Source: Armatimonadota bacterium
Lineage (GTDB): Bacteria > Armatimonadota > Fimbriimonadia > Fimbriimonadales > Fimbriimonadaceae
Assembly (NCBI GenBank): GCA_029781035.1
Contig: JAKOXK010000096.1
Coordinates: forward strand, 1-64,000
Reading direction: 5' to 3'
Length of the DNA stretch: 64,000 nt
A program made the translations under genes and the position numbers. A model generated the notes under the pieces. That model ran no database searches and had not been told where the DNA came from. It was given only the letters and a program-made list of their open reading frames with translations. Below, piece by piece: positions 52,526 to 60,847 of the stretch; position 1 is the first letter of the stretch, and each line of letters starts with the position of its first letter.

Positions 52526-53295
52526 TCGAGGTCCGACGTATTCGCGACTGTGAGTCGGGGACGTTTCTCGAGCTCCTGTGCGGGGTTTTCCACCTGGACC
52601 AGGCAAGAGCCAAGCCTGTGTTCTACGACCCGGTGCTTTACGATCTGAACCGGAAGTGGGCACTGTTCAACGGCGGCGAGATGTGCTCGATCCTGACTAC
52701 CACGGGCCTTCGCTTCGGCTGGGGCGCCTGTATCGGAATCGCGGGGGTCGCGACTCGGCCGTCCTTTGAGAGGCGCGGTTATGCGCAACGGCTCTTAGAA
52801 ACAGTCCTCGAGGCGGCGGAAGCTGACGGCGAGGGCCCCGCCATGCTGTTCGCGCACAAGCAGACGCTGTACAAGCGCGTCGGTTTCAGTCTCGTCGACG
52901 AGGTTGTTCGCGGTGCGATCATCACGACCCGCGAACACGGAGAGCAACGGACACTGCTCGACAGCGAGATCCAGCACCACTATCGGCGATGGTCTTCACA
53001 GACGCCGGACCGGCTCGTAAGAACCCCAGACCGGTGGCGCTATTGGGGCCTCGCGTGCAGGGTGTGCGAGCCTTTCCTGGACGGGTATGTCTGCATGGAG
53101 CCGGGACTCATTCGAGAAGCGGTCGTGTTCTCGCAGGCCGACAAGTGGCCGGTTCCTCTTGGAACCGAATGGTATGGTCTCCGTAGTGTATCCGAAGCTT
53201 GTCTCGTTCCCGTGAAGCGGCCTAAGGTCGAACTGCTGTTCATGACGAGGGGAATACCAGGCGTGCCCCAGATGTTCATGACCGATCAGTTCTGA
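52522..53295 (+). CDS. GNAT-family N-acetyltransferase
   Basis: 257 residues. The acetyl-CoA binding motif is visible as IAGVATRPSFERRGYAQRLLETVL (Q/R-x-x-G-x-A form), followed by LFAHKQTLYKRVGFSLV. The second half (about 135-257) is a separate C-terminal region, so it resembles two-domain Eis-type GNATs. TTG 52522 overlaps the ybbR stop (TTGA). Substrate unknown; its operon position after cdaR may be incidental. Confidence 0.85.
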   Translation: MIEVRRIRDCESGTFLELLCGVFHLDQARAKPVFYDPVLYDLNRKWALFNGGEMCSILTTTGLRFGWGACIGIAGVATRPSFERRGYAQRLLETVLEAAEADGEGPAMLFAHKQTLYKRVGFSLVDEVVRGAIITTREHGEQRTLLDSEIQHHYRRWSSQTPDRLVRTPDRWRYWGLACRVCEPFLDGYVCMEPGLIREAVVFSQADKWPVPLGTEWYGLRSVSEACLVPVKRPKVELLFMTRGIPGVPQMFMTDQF

Positions 53296-53300
53296 GTCAT

Positions 53301-53347
53301 CCTGGTGCTTTTGAACCAGGGGGGTATCCTCTTTGTCCCGAGGAACC
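53301..53347 (+). promoter_or_regulatory. Double-hairpin leader of metK
   Basis: Two adjacent hairpins: CCTGGT (53301-53306) with ACCAGG (53315-53320), and GGT-A-TCCTC (53323-53331) with GAGGAACC (53340-53347), the latter with one bulged A. The second stem contains GAGGA (53340-53344), the only ribosome-binding site candidate for ATG 53356, so it could hide it. The leader is too short for the larger SAM riboswitches and does not match a class I can recall with certainty. Confidence 0.45.
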
Positions 53348-53355
53348 ACACGGCC

Positions 53356-54519
53356 ATGATCAGAATCCACACTTCCGAGAGCGTCAGCGAGGGCCATCCC
53401 GACAAGGTTTCGGACCAGATCTCCGACGCTTTGCTCGACGCGTTTCTTGACGAGGACAAGCGGCTGAGCGTGCCAGCGGACAAGCACTGTCGGGTGGCGA
53501 TCGAGACGATGCTTGCCCACGGAGTGGCCGTCGTTTCGGGAGAAGTCACAAGCGAAGGCTACGTCAATGTTCAGGAAGTGGTTCGGAACACGATCACGTC
53601 GATCGGCTATACGGACACGGAAGTCGGGTTCGATGGCGAGAACTGTGGCGTCCTCGTGGCCATCCAGCCCCAGTCGCACGACATCAAGATCGGGGTAGAC
53701 ACGGGGGGTGCGGGCGACCAAGGGATGATGTACGGCTATGCGAGCGACGAGACTCCGGAGTTAATGCCTCTGCCCATCAGCATCTCCCACGCCTTGATGC
53801 GACGGTCGAAAGCCGTCCGTCTCGGCACCAACAATCCGGGGTTCCGCCCCGACGCCAAAGCTCAAGTCTCGGTCGCCTATGAGGACGGCGTACCCAAGTA
53901 CATCGATACGATCGTGGTCAGTCAGCAACACGACGAACGAATTGAGAAGGACATGGCCGGTCTGATCGAGGAGCATCTGGTCAAACCTGTCCTCGCCGGT
54001 TACCAGCAATTCATCAGCCGACCGATCACATACCACTTCAACCCCACCGGTCGCTTTGTCAAGGGCGGCCCTGCTGGAGACACGGGACTGACGGGTCGCA
54101 AGATCATCGTGGACACTTACGGCGGCATGTGCCCGCACGGTGGCGGAGCGTTCAGCGGCAAGGATCCGACTAAGGTCGACCGCTCGGCAGCTTACATGGC
54201 TCGGCACGTGGCTAAGAACGTGGTCGCGGCCCAACTCGCGAGCCGCTGCCAAGTGGCACTAGCGTATGCGATCGGGGTCGCCAAACCTGTCGCGGTCAAT
54301 GTCGAGACCTTCGGTACCGAGCGGATCGCCGAAGAAGAGATCGCCAGGAGGATCATGGACGTTTTCGACATGTCGCCTCGAGGGATCATCGCGCACCTTG
54401 GACTTCGGGACATGAGGTACCGCGAAACGGCTCGGAACGGGCACTTCGGCAATTCGGCTTTTCCGTGGGAGCAGACGAACCATGTGGCGAGTCTGCAGCA
54501 GGAGATGGCGCGCGTCTGA
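53356..54519 (+). CDS. metK: S-adenosylmethionine synthetase
   Basis: Makes S-adenosylmethionine from ATP and methionine. 387 residues from ATG 53356, with TSESVSEGHPDKVSDQISDALLD, GAGDQGMMYGYA, the GGAFSGKDPTKVDRSAAY box and the FNPTGRFVKGGPAGDTGLTGRKI region all intact. The open frame begins at 53305, but the family start is at MIRIHTSES. A hairpin terminator follows. Confidence 0.98.
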   Translation: MIRIHTSESVSEGHPDKVSDQISDALLDAFLDEDKRLSVPADKHCRVAIETMLAHGVAVVSGEVTSEGYVNVQEVVRNTITSIGYTDTEVGFDGENCGVLVAIQPQSHDIKIGVDTGGAGDQGMMYGYASDETPELMPLPISISHALMRRSKAVRLGTNNPGFRPDAKAQVSVAYEDGVPKYIDTIVVSQQHDERIEKDMAGLIEEHLVKPVLAGYQQFISRPITYHFNPTGRFVKGGPAGDTGLTGRKIIVDTYGGMCPHGGGAFSGKDPTKVDRSAAYMARHVAKNVVAAQLASRCQVALAYAIGVAKPVAVNVETFGTERIAEEEIARRIMDVFDMSPRGIIAHLGLRDMRYRETARNGHFGNSAFPWEQTNHVASLQQEMARV

Positions 54520-54536
54520 CGGCCGCACACGGCCTG

Positions 54537-54568
54537 AGCACGAGCCACACTGAAGTTGGGATCGTGCT
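54537..54568. terminator. Bidirectional hairpin between metK and the cysteine hydrolase
   Basis: AGCACGA (54537-54543) pairs with TCGTGCT (54562-54568) around an 18-base loop, ending at the last base of the converging gene. An additional GGCCG/CGGCC hairpin lies just upstream. Confidence 0.45.
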
Positions 54569-55116
54569 TAGGTGCCTTTGACGAGGCTCAGCACTTCACG
54601 AAAGCGTGGGTGCGTGCTCGACGACATCCACTCATAGACCACAGACTCCGTGTGTGCAATCGCCGCTCCCTCGTCGGCCATCCGGCGGAGTCCTCCCTCG
54701 TGAGCCAACTCCGTACGGGCGCTGACCGCGTCGGCGCACACGATGACGTCGAAGTCCTCGTCCAGGAGGTCGTGCGCTGTCTGATTGACGCAGATGTGAG
54801 TCTCGATCCCGACCAACACGGCTTGAGCCCGCTGGAGCATGTTGTAGGCCTGAACGAACTGCTTTTCGCGCCAGCAGGAGAACGACGATTTCGTAATCGG
54901 CTTGGTTTCCGACATGAGAGTGACGAGGTTCGGTTCGGTCGCACCGAGTTTGCCTGGCTCTTGCTCGGTCCACAGAATCGGCACATCCAGCACTTGGGCA
55001 CACCTCACGATGAAACCGATCCTCTCGAACACCTGAGACTTGTTGACGACCAAGTTGAAGACACTTGGCTGAACGTCAACAACCACGAGCACCGAGTCTT
55101 CAAGCCTGGCGAGCAT
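54568..55116 (-). CDS. Isochorismatase-family cysteine hydrolase
   Basis: 182-residue hydrolase with the catalytic triad D14 (LVVVDVQPSVF), K76 (ITKSSFSCW) and C109 (GIETHICVNQTAHDLL). This is the arrangement of nicotinamidase/isochorismatase-like enzymes. The substrate is undetermined. Intervening bases to the next minus-strand gene (55157) number 40. Confidence 0.9.
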   Translation of the reverse strand: MLARLEDSVLVVVDVQPSVFNLVVNKSQVFERIGFIVRCAQVLDVPILWTEQEPGKLGATEPNLVTLMSETKPITKSSFSCWREKQFVQAYNMLQRAQAVLVGIETHICVNQTAHDLLDEDFDVIVCADAVSARTELAHEGGLRRMADEGAAIAHTESVVYEWMSSSTHPRFREVLSLVKGT

Positions 55117-55156
55117 GGTTCATTTTGGCCGCATCTCCTGCTAGTGCCAGGGCAAT

Positions 55157-56419
55157 TCAGGTTAGGGCGGGCTGCACCGTCCCCGTGCACGCACCAAAGC
55201 CAATGCGAAATCCATCGGACTGGGCATAGGCTTTCATCGTGACCATGTCGCCGTCTTCAAGAAACCGACGCGTCTCTCCCGTCTCGTCCAATGTGATCGG
55301 CTGCTGGCCCCGCCACGTGAGTTCCAACATGGATCCGTAGGTTCCCTCTTCGGGGCCGCTGATCGTGCCTGTGGCGTAGAGGTCACCGAACTCGACGGGC
55401 GTTCCATTCGACGTTTGGTGAGCCAGTTGTTGGGCGAGCGACCAATAGAGGTACTTCATGTTCGAGCGGGACAGTAACTGGGGCTTACTCATCTTGACGC
55501 TCTGGATCCAGACTTCGAGTTCAATGTCGAAGTGAGGGCTACCGTGGTTTCTGAGATAGGGCAAAGGGGGTGGCTCCTGGTCCATGCCTTTGATCCGGAA
55601 CGGCTCGAGGGCGTCTAAAGTCACGATCCAGGGGGAAACGGTCGTTCCAAAGGACTTGGCCAGGAATGGTCCAAGCGGCTGGTATTCCCATCGCTGGACG
55701 TCGCGCGCTGACCAATCGTTGACGATGACGAGTCCGAGCATGTGGTCTTCCGCGGCCGTCGTCGTGATCCTCTTGCCTGGATCCTGTCCATGGGACACAT
55801 AAAAGCCCATTTCCAGCTCAAAGTCCATCTCGAGAGTTGGGCCCCACGTCGGAGGCTCATCCCCGGCCGACTTGACCTGCCCCTTGGGCCGGACGACCCC
55901 TTCGCCGCTCGGATAGACCGAGGAGGCCCTTCCGTTGTAGCCGATCGGGATCCACCGGTAGTTGGGCAAAAGGGGCGGATGGTCGGGACGGAACATCTTG
56001 CCCACGTTGCTGGCGTGGTGAATGCCGGAATAGAAGTCCACGAACGCCGGCGGCGGAATGGGAACTTGGAGGTTCGCCTTGTCGAGGGGGATGAAGGCGC
56101 GTTCACGGGCCTTCTTGTTGTCACGGAGGGCTCTGTTGGAATCGACAAGAAGGTCGAAGACGGCCTGCCGCAAGCGCGAAAGGCGTTCACCGGTCAGTTC
56201 AATGAAGCTGTCGAGAATCGGGTATTCCTCCTCGTCGATCAGACCGGCGGCCTGGAGTGCCTGGAGATCCAGGGCTTGATCTCCGATCGCGACAACGACC
56301 GCTTCGTTCCTCCCCTTCGGTGCGGCAAGACCAAAGGGCAAGTTCTGGATGGGAAAGTCCGACATGGGGTCGACCGAGATCCAGGACTTGGCGTCCGCGG
56401 GAACCACGAAGCGGTTCAC
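55157..56419 (-). CDS. fahA: Fumarylacetoacetase
   Basis: Hydrolyses fumarylacetoacetate to fumarate and acetoacetate in tyrosine breakdown. 420 residues, with the family's DFYSGIHHASNVGKMFRP, GYNGRASSV, PTWGPTLEMDFELEMGFYV, LVIVNDWSARDVQRWEYQPLGPFLAKSFGTTVSPW, and DLYATGTISGP. GTG start overlaps the stop of the unknown partner gene (GTGA). No other tyrosine-catabolic gene (hppD, hmgA) is in the window. Confidence 0.96.
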   Translation of the reverse strand: MNRFVVPADAKSWISVDPMSDFPIQNLPFGLAAPKGRNEAVVVAIGDQALDLQALQAAGLIDEEEYPILDSFIELTGERLSRLRQAVFDLLVDSNRALRDNKKARERAFIPLDKANLQVPIPPPAFVDFYSGIHHASNVGKMFRPDHPPLLPNYRWIPIGYNGRASSVYPSGEGVVRPKGQVKSAGDEPPTWGPTLEMDFELEMGFYVSHGQDPGKRITTTAAEDHMLGLVIVNDWSARDVQRWEYQPLGPFLAKSFGTTVSPWIVTLDALEPFRIKGMDQEPPPLPYLRNHGSPHFDIELEVWIQSVKMSKPQLLSRSNMKYLYWSLAQQLAHQTSNGTPVEFGDLYATGTISGPEEGTYGSMLELTWRGQQPITLDETGETRRFLEDGDMVTMKAYAQSDGFRIGFGACTGTVQPALT

Positions 56420-57333
56420 GCCTTCACCTCCTCAAGGAGCCCGAGACACCGGAGTCCCTCGATGGGCTCAATAACTGAACAAGAGCCGAATCCGCCAAAG
56501 AAGTCCCAGAACTCCTCGATTCCGTCGGATTCGATCCATTGGTCGGCCATCCGGATATCGTCCGCACCGACGTGGAGTTGGTCGGGATCGGTCACGTCCA
56601 AGATTTCCGCGATCTCCCGTCGACTTGCGTCGCTGGCGATGGCCGCGGCTCCTGCCAGCAAAGCGTTCAGGAAGCCGTGCCTTTCACAACCCAGCTCTTT
56701 GTCAAAGTAACGCAACGGCTGATGGAGACCGGCCGTGTACTTGAACGGACACTCCAACGCGGCGCACTCGCTGATGAACGAAGCTAGCTCTTCGACTGAC
56801 GGGAAGGCGTCACATGTCAGACCACCAGTCCTGGCCTTGAAACCCACGCCTTCGAACAAGCTGCTGGCCTCGTGCATCGCCTCAACCATCTCGTCGCCCC
56901 ATCCGACTTCGAGATACACCTCGACGCCACTGTCCTCGACAAGGTCCGGGAGCCTCTTGCACGCTGAAACGGCCGACTTGAGGCCGCTGCCTTGCGGGAT
57001 CCAAACTTCGTATCCCTCCACAGAAACAGCTCCCGACGCCTGGGCCCGTCGGATCGCGTCAGCGTCATGGCGGACCGACTCGGCGTGGCCCGTTTCGGCT
57101 TTCGTCCCAACGACCGCCACGCGAACACCGCTTTTGCCAGAGCGGTGGAGTCGGGCAGTCAGGTCTTCGAGTTGGAGTGCAGGACAGACGAACCGATCGA
57201 CGATCCAACTGTCCTGGCCTGTCGAGAGATCCAGATATTCGTTGAGAGCGGGTTCCATCGCCAGCTTGGCTGGCGGGAACAGGCCCGCATAGTCGATCGA
57301 GTGTTCGAGCAGTGCCCGGAGTGGCGCTCTCAT
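56416..57333 (-). CDS. Conserved-looking unknown enzyme coupled to fahA
   Basis: 305 residues from ATG 57333 (MRAPLRALLEHSIDYAGLFPPA). The open frame extends to 57720 but the extension is out of character and overlaps the divergent response regulator. Segments such as VGFKARTGGLTCDAFPSVEELASFI, YTAGLHQPLRYFD and ASDASRREIAEILDVTD suggest an enzyme with a TIM-barrel-like periodicity; I do not recognise the family. Its stop overlaps the fahA start (GTGA). It is the upstream member of a two-gene operon. Confidence 0.72.
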   Translation of the reverse strand: MRAPLRALLEHSIDYAGLFPPAKLAMEPALNEYLDLSTGQDSWIVDRFVCPALQLEDLTARLHRSGKSGVRVAVVGTKAETGHAESVRHDADAIRRAQASGAVSVEGYEVWIPQGSGLKSAVSACKRLPDLVEDSGVEVYLEVGWGDEMVEAMHEASSLFEGVGFKARTGGLTCDAFPSVEELASFISECAALECPFKYTAGLHQPLRYFDKELGCERHGFLNALLAGAAAIASDASRREIAEILDVTDPDQLHVGADDIRMADQWIESDGIEEFWDFFGGFGSCSVIEPIEGLRCLGLLEEVKA

Positions 57334-57448
57334 GACTGCCAGGTTACCTTTGGCTGGCTTGGGCGGTAAGCAGTCGCGTCGGCCCAGAAGGTCGCACGGT
57401 ATCCTGGCTGAGGTCAGGGCAACGCAGCCAAGACAGGAAGAAGCCCTC

Positions 57449-58015
57449 ATGCGCGTATTGATCGCTGACGACGACCCCATTATCAGGCTCGACCTGAAGC
57501 AAATGCTCGAGAATCTTGGATACGAGATCGTGGCTGAGGCAGAGGACGGGCAAAGTGCCGTCGACCTCGCACAGACCCACTCCCCCGACGTGTGCGTCCT
57601 CGACGTCAAGATGCCCGTCATGGACGGGATCGATGTCGCGAACCGGCTGGCCAACGAAGGCATCGCCCCAGCGATCCTCCTCACGGCATATTCCGACACG
57701 GACCTCATTGCACGCGCCAAGGAGGCAGGTGTCTTCGGCTACTTGACCAAACCGTTCAAGCCGAGCGACTTGGCCCCTGCGATCGAAGTGGCTCGGAGCC
57801 GTTTTGAGCAGAACCAACAGTTGATGCGCGAAGTGACGACGCTCCAGGAACGGCTCGAAGCGAGAAAGGCAGTCGAGAAGGCCAAGGGCGTCCTCATGGA
57901 GCGTGAAGGCGTGTCCGAGGCTGAGGCCTATCGTCGGATCCAACAGCAATCGATGAACCAGCGGCTCTCCATGAGGGAAGTCGCCGAGGCGATCCTGATC
58001 GCGCACGGAGTCTGA
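57449..58015 (+). CDS. Response regulator with ANTAR output domain
   Basis: 188 residues. The receiver domain (about 1-120) has D7/D8, phospho-acceptor D52 (VLDVKMP) and K101 (LTKPFKP). A coiled coil (about 120-140) leads to the ANTAR domain (about 140-186; RKAVEKAKGVLMEREGVSEAEAYRRIQQQSM and LSMREVAEAIL), which binds paired-hairpin RNA to prevent transcription termination. Its kinase and RNA targets are not in the window. Start ATG 57449. Confidence 0.95.
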   Translation: MRVLIADDDPIIRLDLKQMLENLGYEIVAEAEDGQSAVDLAQTHSPDVCVLDVKMPVMDGIDVANRLANEGIAPAILLTAYSDTDLIARAKEAGVFGYLTKPFKPSDLAPAIEVARSRFEQNQQLMREVTTLQERLEARKAVEKAKGVLMEREGVSEAEAYRRIQQQSMNQRLSMREVAEAILIAHGV

Positions 58016-58067
58016 GGGGCCACCTGGGCCAGTCCGCGCCGACTGGGACGGCAGGTAACCTCGCGAC

Positions 58068-58565
58068 ATGTCCGAGCGCCTGTGGGCACCCTGGCGGTTT
58101 GACTACGTTCAGAACGCAGACAGCAAGAGCGTGGACGGCTGTCTGTTTTGTGTTATCGAGTCCGAAGACTCCGACCGTGACAACCTGATCCTTCACCGGG
58201 GTGCGCGGGCGTTCGTGATGCTCAACGCTTACCCCTACACCAGTGGCCACTTGATGGTGGTCCCGAAGCGGCACGTCGCGGACATCGCCGATCTTGACGA
58301 CCAAGAGCTGCTGGAGGTCAACCAACTGGTGAAGATGGCTTGCCACTGGGTCAGGCTCGTCTACAGCCCAGAAGGATTCAACATCGGTGTGAACATGGGA
58401 AAGGCGGCCGGTGCAGGCATTCCCGGTCATATCCATTGGCACATAGTTCCCCGGTGGGCCGGGGACACGAACTTCATGACGTCCGTGGGAGAGGTGCGCG
58501 TCATCCCGCAGGATCTCCGCGTCAGCTACGAATCGCTCAGACGGGTCGTCGAGGAAGGAGTGTGA
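58068..58565 (+). CDS. HIT-family nucleotide hydrolase/phosphorylase (Ap4A type)
   Basis: 165 residues of the histidine-triad family with the active-site HIHWHIVPRW (H121, H123, H125). MSERLWAPWRFDYV at the N-terminus and the C25-x2-C28 pair resemble the bacterial/mycobacterial Ap4A phosphorylase branch. Its stop overlaps the GTG of the uracil-DNA glycosylase gene, suggesting a shared housekeeping operon. Confidence 0.92.
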   Translation: MSERLWAPWRFDYVQNADSKSVDGCLFCVIESEDSDRDNLILHRGARAFVMLNAYPYTSGHLMVVPKRHVADIADLDDQELLEVNQLVKMACHWVRLVYSPEGFNIGVNMGKAAGAGIPGHIHWHIVPRWAGDTNFMTSVGEVRVIPQDLRVSYESLRRVVEEGV

Positions 58566-59254
58566 GCGCTCCGTTCGATTTCAGCCATCCTGAGCTTGAC
58601 GCCCTGCGTCTCGATGCCCGAGAGTGCCAGTCATGCCCCCTCCATGCCCGAAGGACTCATGTCGTCTTTGGAGAAGGCAACCCGCACTCACCTCTGGTGC
58701 TTGTAGGGGAAGGACCAGGCGAGGAAGAAGACCGGACTGGCCGCCCCTTTGTCGGCAGGGCTGGCAAGCTCCTTGATCAAGCCCTGTTGGACAATAGTCT
58801 GACTCGCGAAGACGTCTACATCTGCAACACGGTCAAGTGCCGGGCTGCCGACTGGGCCACAGGCAAACCCGTGAACCGCGCTCCGACAGACCTTGAGACG
58901 GCAGCTTGCCGGAAGTGGCTGTTGCCGCAACTTGGCGCAATCGCTCCCCAAGTGATCTTGTGCGTCGGGGCTCCATCGGCGAAGAACCTGATCAAGAAGG
59001 ACTTCAAGATCACTGCAGAACGCGGCAAGTACTTCCCTTGTGCGTTCGCCCGTACCGCCATTGCGACGCTTCACCCCGCCTATGTCTTGCGCCAGATGAA
59101 CATCTCAGGGGACGGCGGGTACTCCCTCTTGGTCGGAGACATCGCCAAAGCCTGGGAGGCAGCAAACAAACTCAGACTAAGGAAAGCTGAGACAAAGCCA
59201 GGAGAGGACGCCATGTCGGTGGCCGAGACCGTCCAGTTGGGGCTCGAACTGTGA
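58562..59254 (+). CDS. Type-4 uracil-DNA glycosylase
   Basis: Removes uracil from DNA. 230 residues from GTG 58562 (MSAPFDFSHPELDAL). Iron-sulfur ligands are C22 and C25 (ECQSCPL), C93 (VKCRAA) and C116 (AACRKW). The active-site loop is VGEGPGEEEDRTGRPFVGRAGKLLD, and the second motif is ATLHPAYVLRQ. The open frame from 58340 is inside the HIT gene. Overlaps the next gene by four bases. Confidence 0.95.
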   Translation: MSAPFDFSHPELDALRLDARECQSCPLHARRTHVVFGEGNPHSPLVLVGEGPGEEEDRTGRPFVGRAGKLLDQALLDNSLTREDVYICNTVKCRAADWATGKPVNRAPTDLETAACRKWLLPQLGAIAPQVILCVGAPSAKNLIKKDFKITAERGKYFPCAFARTAIATLHPAYVLRQMNISGDGGYSLLVGDIAKAWEAANKLRLRKAETKPGEDAMSVAETVQLGLEL

Positions 59255-60804
59255 CACGGGACGATCTTCTTTCTCTCTTGCTGGAATGCCCTTTGGTCGC
59301 TTCCGTACAAGCCTCGCCAGGATCGCCACTCGACGACCCTGGGATCCTGCTCAAGCTCGCGCAGGCCTCCCTCATGCATGGCGTAAAGGTCCTTCGGCTC
59401 GAGGGGGTCGAGAACATCAAGCGGATCAAGGGGGAAACTGGCGCGCCGGTAATCGGGCTCATCAAGCGTCGTTACCCGGACACCGAACTTTACATCACGC
59501 CGACCCTGCGCGAGGTCGAGGAGTTGCTCGAGACCGGGTGCGAGATCATTGCCCTGGACTCACGGTGTCTTGCGGCCGTGGATCCGAACGGCACTGATCC
59601 GGTGCGATCGCAGGAGTACGGAGCGATGGTTGCTCGATGCCATGAGGGGAATAGGCTCGTCCTGGCGGACTGCTCCTCTCGACGCGGCGATCTGGAGGTC
59701 GCACAAGGGCTCGGCTGCGACTTTGGTTCAACAACGTTCGGCGATATTTGCCCAGGAGTCGAGACCCTCAGACAGCCCCACTTCGGCGACCTGTGGGACT
59801 TCTTGAAGGTGGCCAAAGTGCCGCTACTTGCTGAGGGTCAGTACCAAACCGAGGCGCAGATCAGGCGGGCACTGCAAATGGGGGTCAAGGGTGTCGTCGT
59901 CGGTGGGGCCCTGAACGACCCGGTGAAAACGACAAAGAGGTTTGTCCAGGCGGCCACCATGCCGCACGAAAACGTCGGAGGCGTCGATGTAGGCGGCACT
60001 TGGCTCAGGTTCGGTCTCTTCTCACACGACTGGAGGCTTATCGCCAAGCGGAAGACGCGTCTGCCATCGACACACGACGCTCGGATGCGCTGGATTCAAA
60101 GACAGGCCGAAAGCTTCGGCGTATCTCTTGTCGGTATCTCGACAGGGGGAACCGTCGATCCGTTCAGCGGACTTGTCATTGAGTCCAAGGACACGATCCC
60201 CGATAACGAAAGAGCACAATTCACGTTGCCTGGCATCACGGTACGGGCTCTGAACGACGGCCTAGCGTCCACGTGGGGCCATTTGGTCTACGCGGTCAGA
60301 AGCCACAAGTTCGCCTCGAACCCTGGTGCGCGCACCGTCACATTAGCGATCGGAACCGGGCTTGGTTGTGGAGTGTCAAGTGGCTTTGGTCTTCTTGACG
60401 GCACCTTCTACACGCGTGTGAATGACATTGAGTACCGGGACGGACGTACCTATGAAGACGTTCTGGGAGGTCGCTTCCTGACCGCGAACCCGACCCAAGT
60501 GCAGCAAGACGAAGCGTTTGGTGCCCTCCTCAGAGCCATCGACATGGTCATCAAAATGCTTGCGCCCAAGTGCATCTTCCTTTGTGGTGGAGTCGCGTTA
60601 TCGCCCTGGATGAGAAAGCGGTTGGCAGAGCACAAGCGAGGTAAGTCGTTCCCGTTCGCCCTTTCGAACGGCCAGGATCCGGATGGTCGTCAATGGGCTG
60701 CGGGCGTTGTCGACGTCGAGCTTTCGCCTTTCGGTGCAGACGCTGGCCTCTACGGTGCGGCTGCATTGGCGTTGTGGCCGCCGATAGGAGTCTTCCCGGA
60801 ATGA
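59251..60804 (+). CDS. NanE-NanK fusion: ManNAc-6-P 2-epimerase and ROK sugar kinase
   Basis: 517 residues. The N-terminal half (about 1-232) is a NanE-type TIM barrel that interconverts N-acetylmannosamine-6-P and N-acetylglucosamine-6-P, with IGLIKRRYPD (K72) and LLAEGQY (E195). The C-terminal half (from about 242) is a ROK-family kinase with GGVDVGGTWLRFGLF (ATP loop), AIGTGLGCGVSSGF and FLCGGVALSP. Separate genes are usual; fused forms exist. GTG start overlaps the glycosylase stop (GTGA). It could recycle amino sugars; no transporter or NanA is adjacent, although a DapA/NanA-family gene lies at 46084. Confidence 0.88.
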   Translation: MTRDDLLSLLLECPLVASVQASPGSPLDDPGILLKLAQASLMHGVKVLRLEGVENIKRIKGETGAPVIGLIKRRYPDTELYITPTLREVEELLETGCEIIALDSRCLAAVDPNGTDPVRSQEYGAMVARCHEGNRLVLADCSSRRGDLEVAQGLGCDFGSTTFGDICPGVETLRQPHFGDLWDFLKVAKVPLLAEGQYQTEAQIRRALQMGVKGVVVGGALNDPVKTTKRFVQAATMPHENVGGVDVGGTWLRFGLFSHDWRLIAKRKTRLPSTHDARMRWIQRQAESFGVSLVGISTGGTVDPFSGLVIESKDTIPDNERAQFTLPGITVRALNDGLASTWGHLVYAVRSHKFASNPGARTVTLAIGTGLGCGVSSGFGLLDGTFYTRVNDIEYRDGRTYEDVLGGRFLTANPTQVQQDEAFGALLRAIDMVIKMLAPKCIFLCGGVALSPWMRKRLAEHKRGKSFPFALSNGQDPDGRQWAAGVVDVELSPFGADAGLYGAAALALWPPIGVFPE

Positions 60805-60847
60805 ATCCGCTGATGAGCGGGTGTCAAGTCGGACGAGGAGGAAGCGC

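Noticed and set aside
53296-53355. Naming the metK leader as a known SAM riboswitch
   Set aside because: Too short for SAM-I and no conserved core I can identify; kept as an unclassified structured leader.
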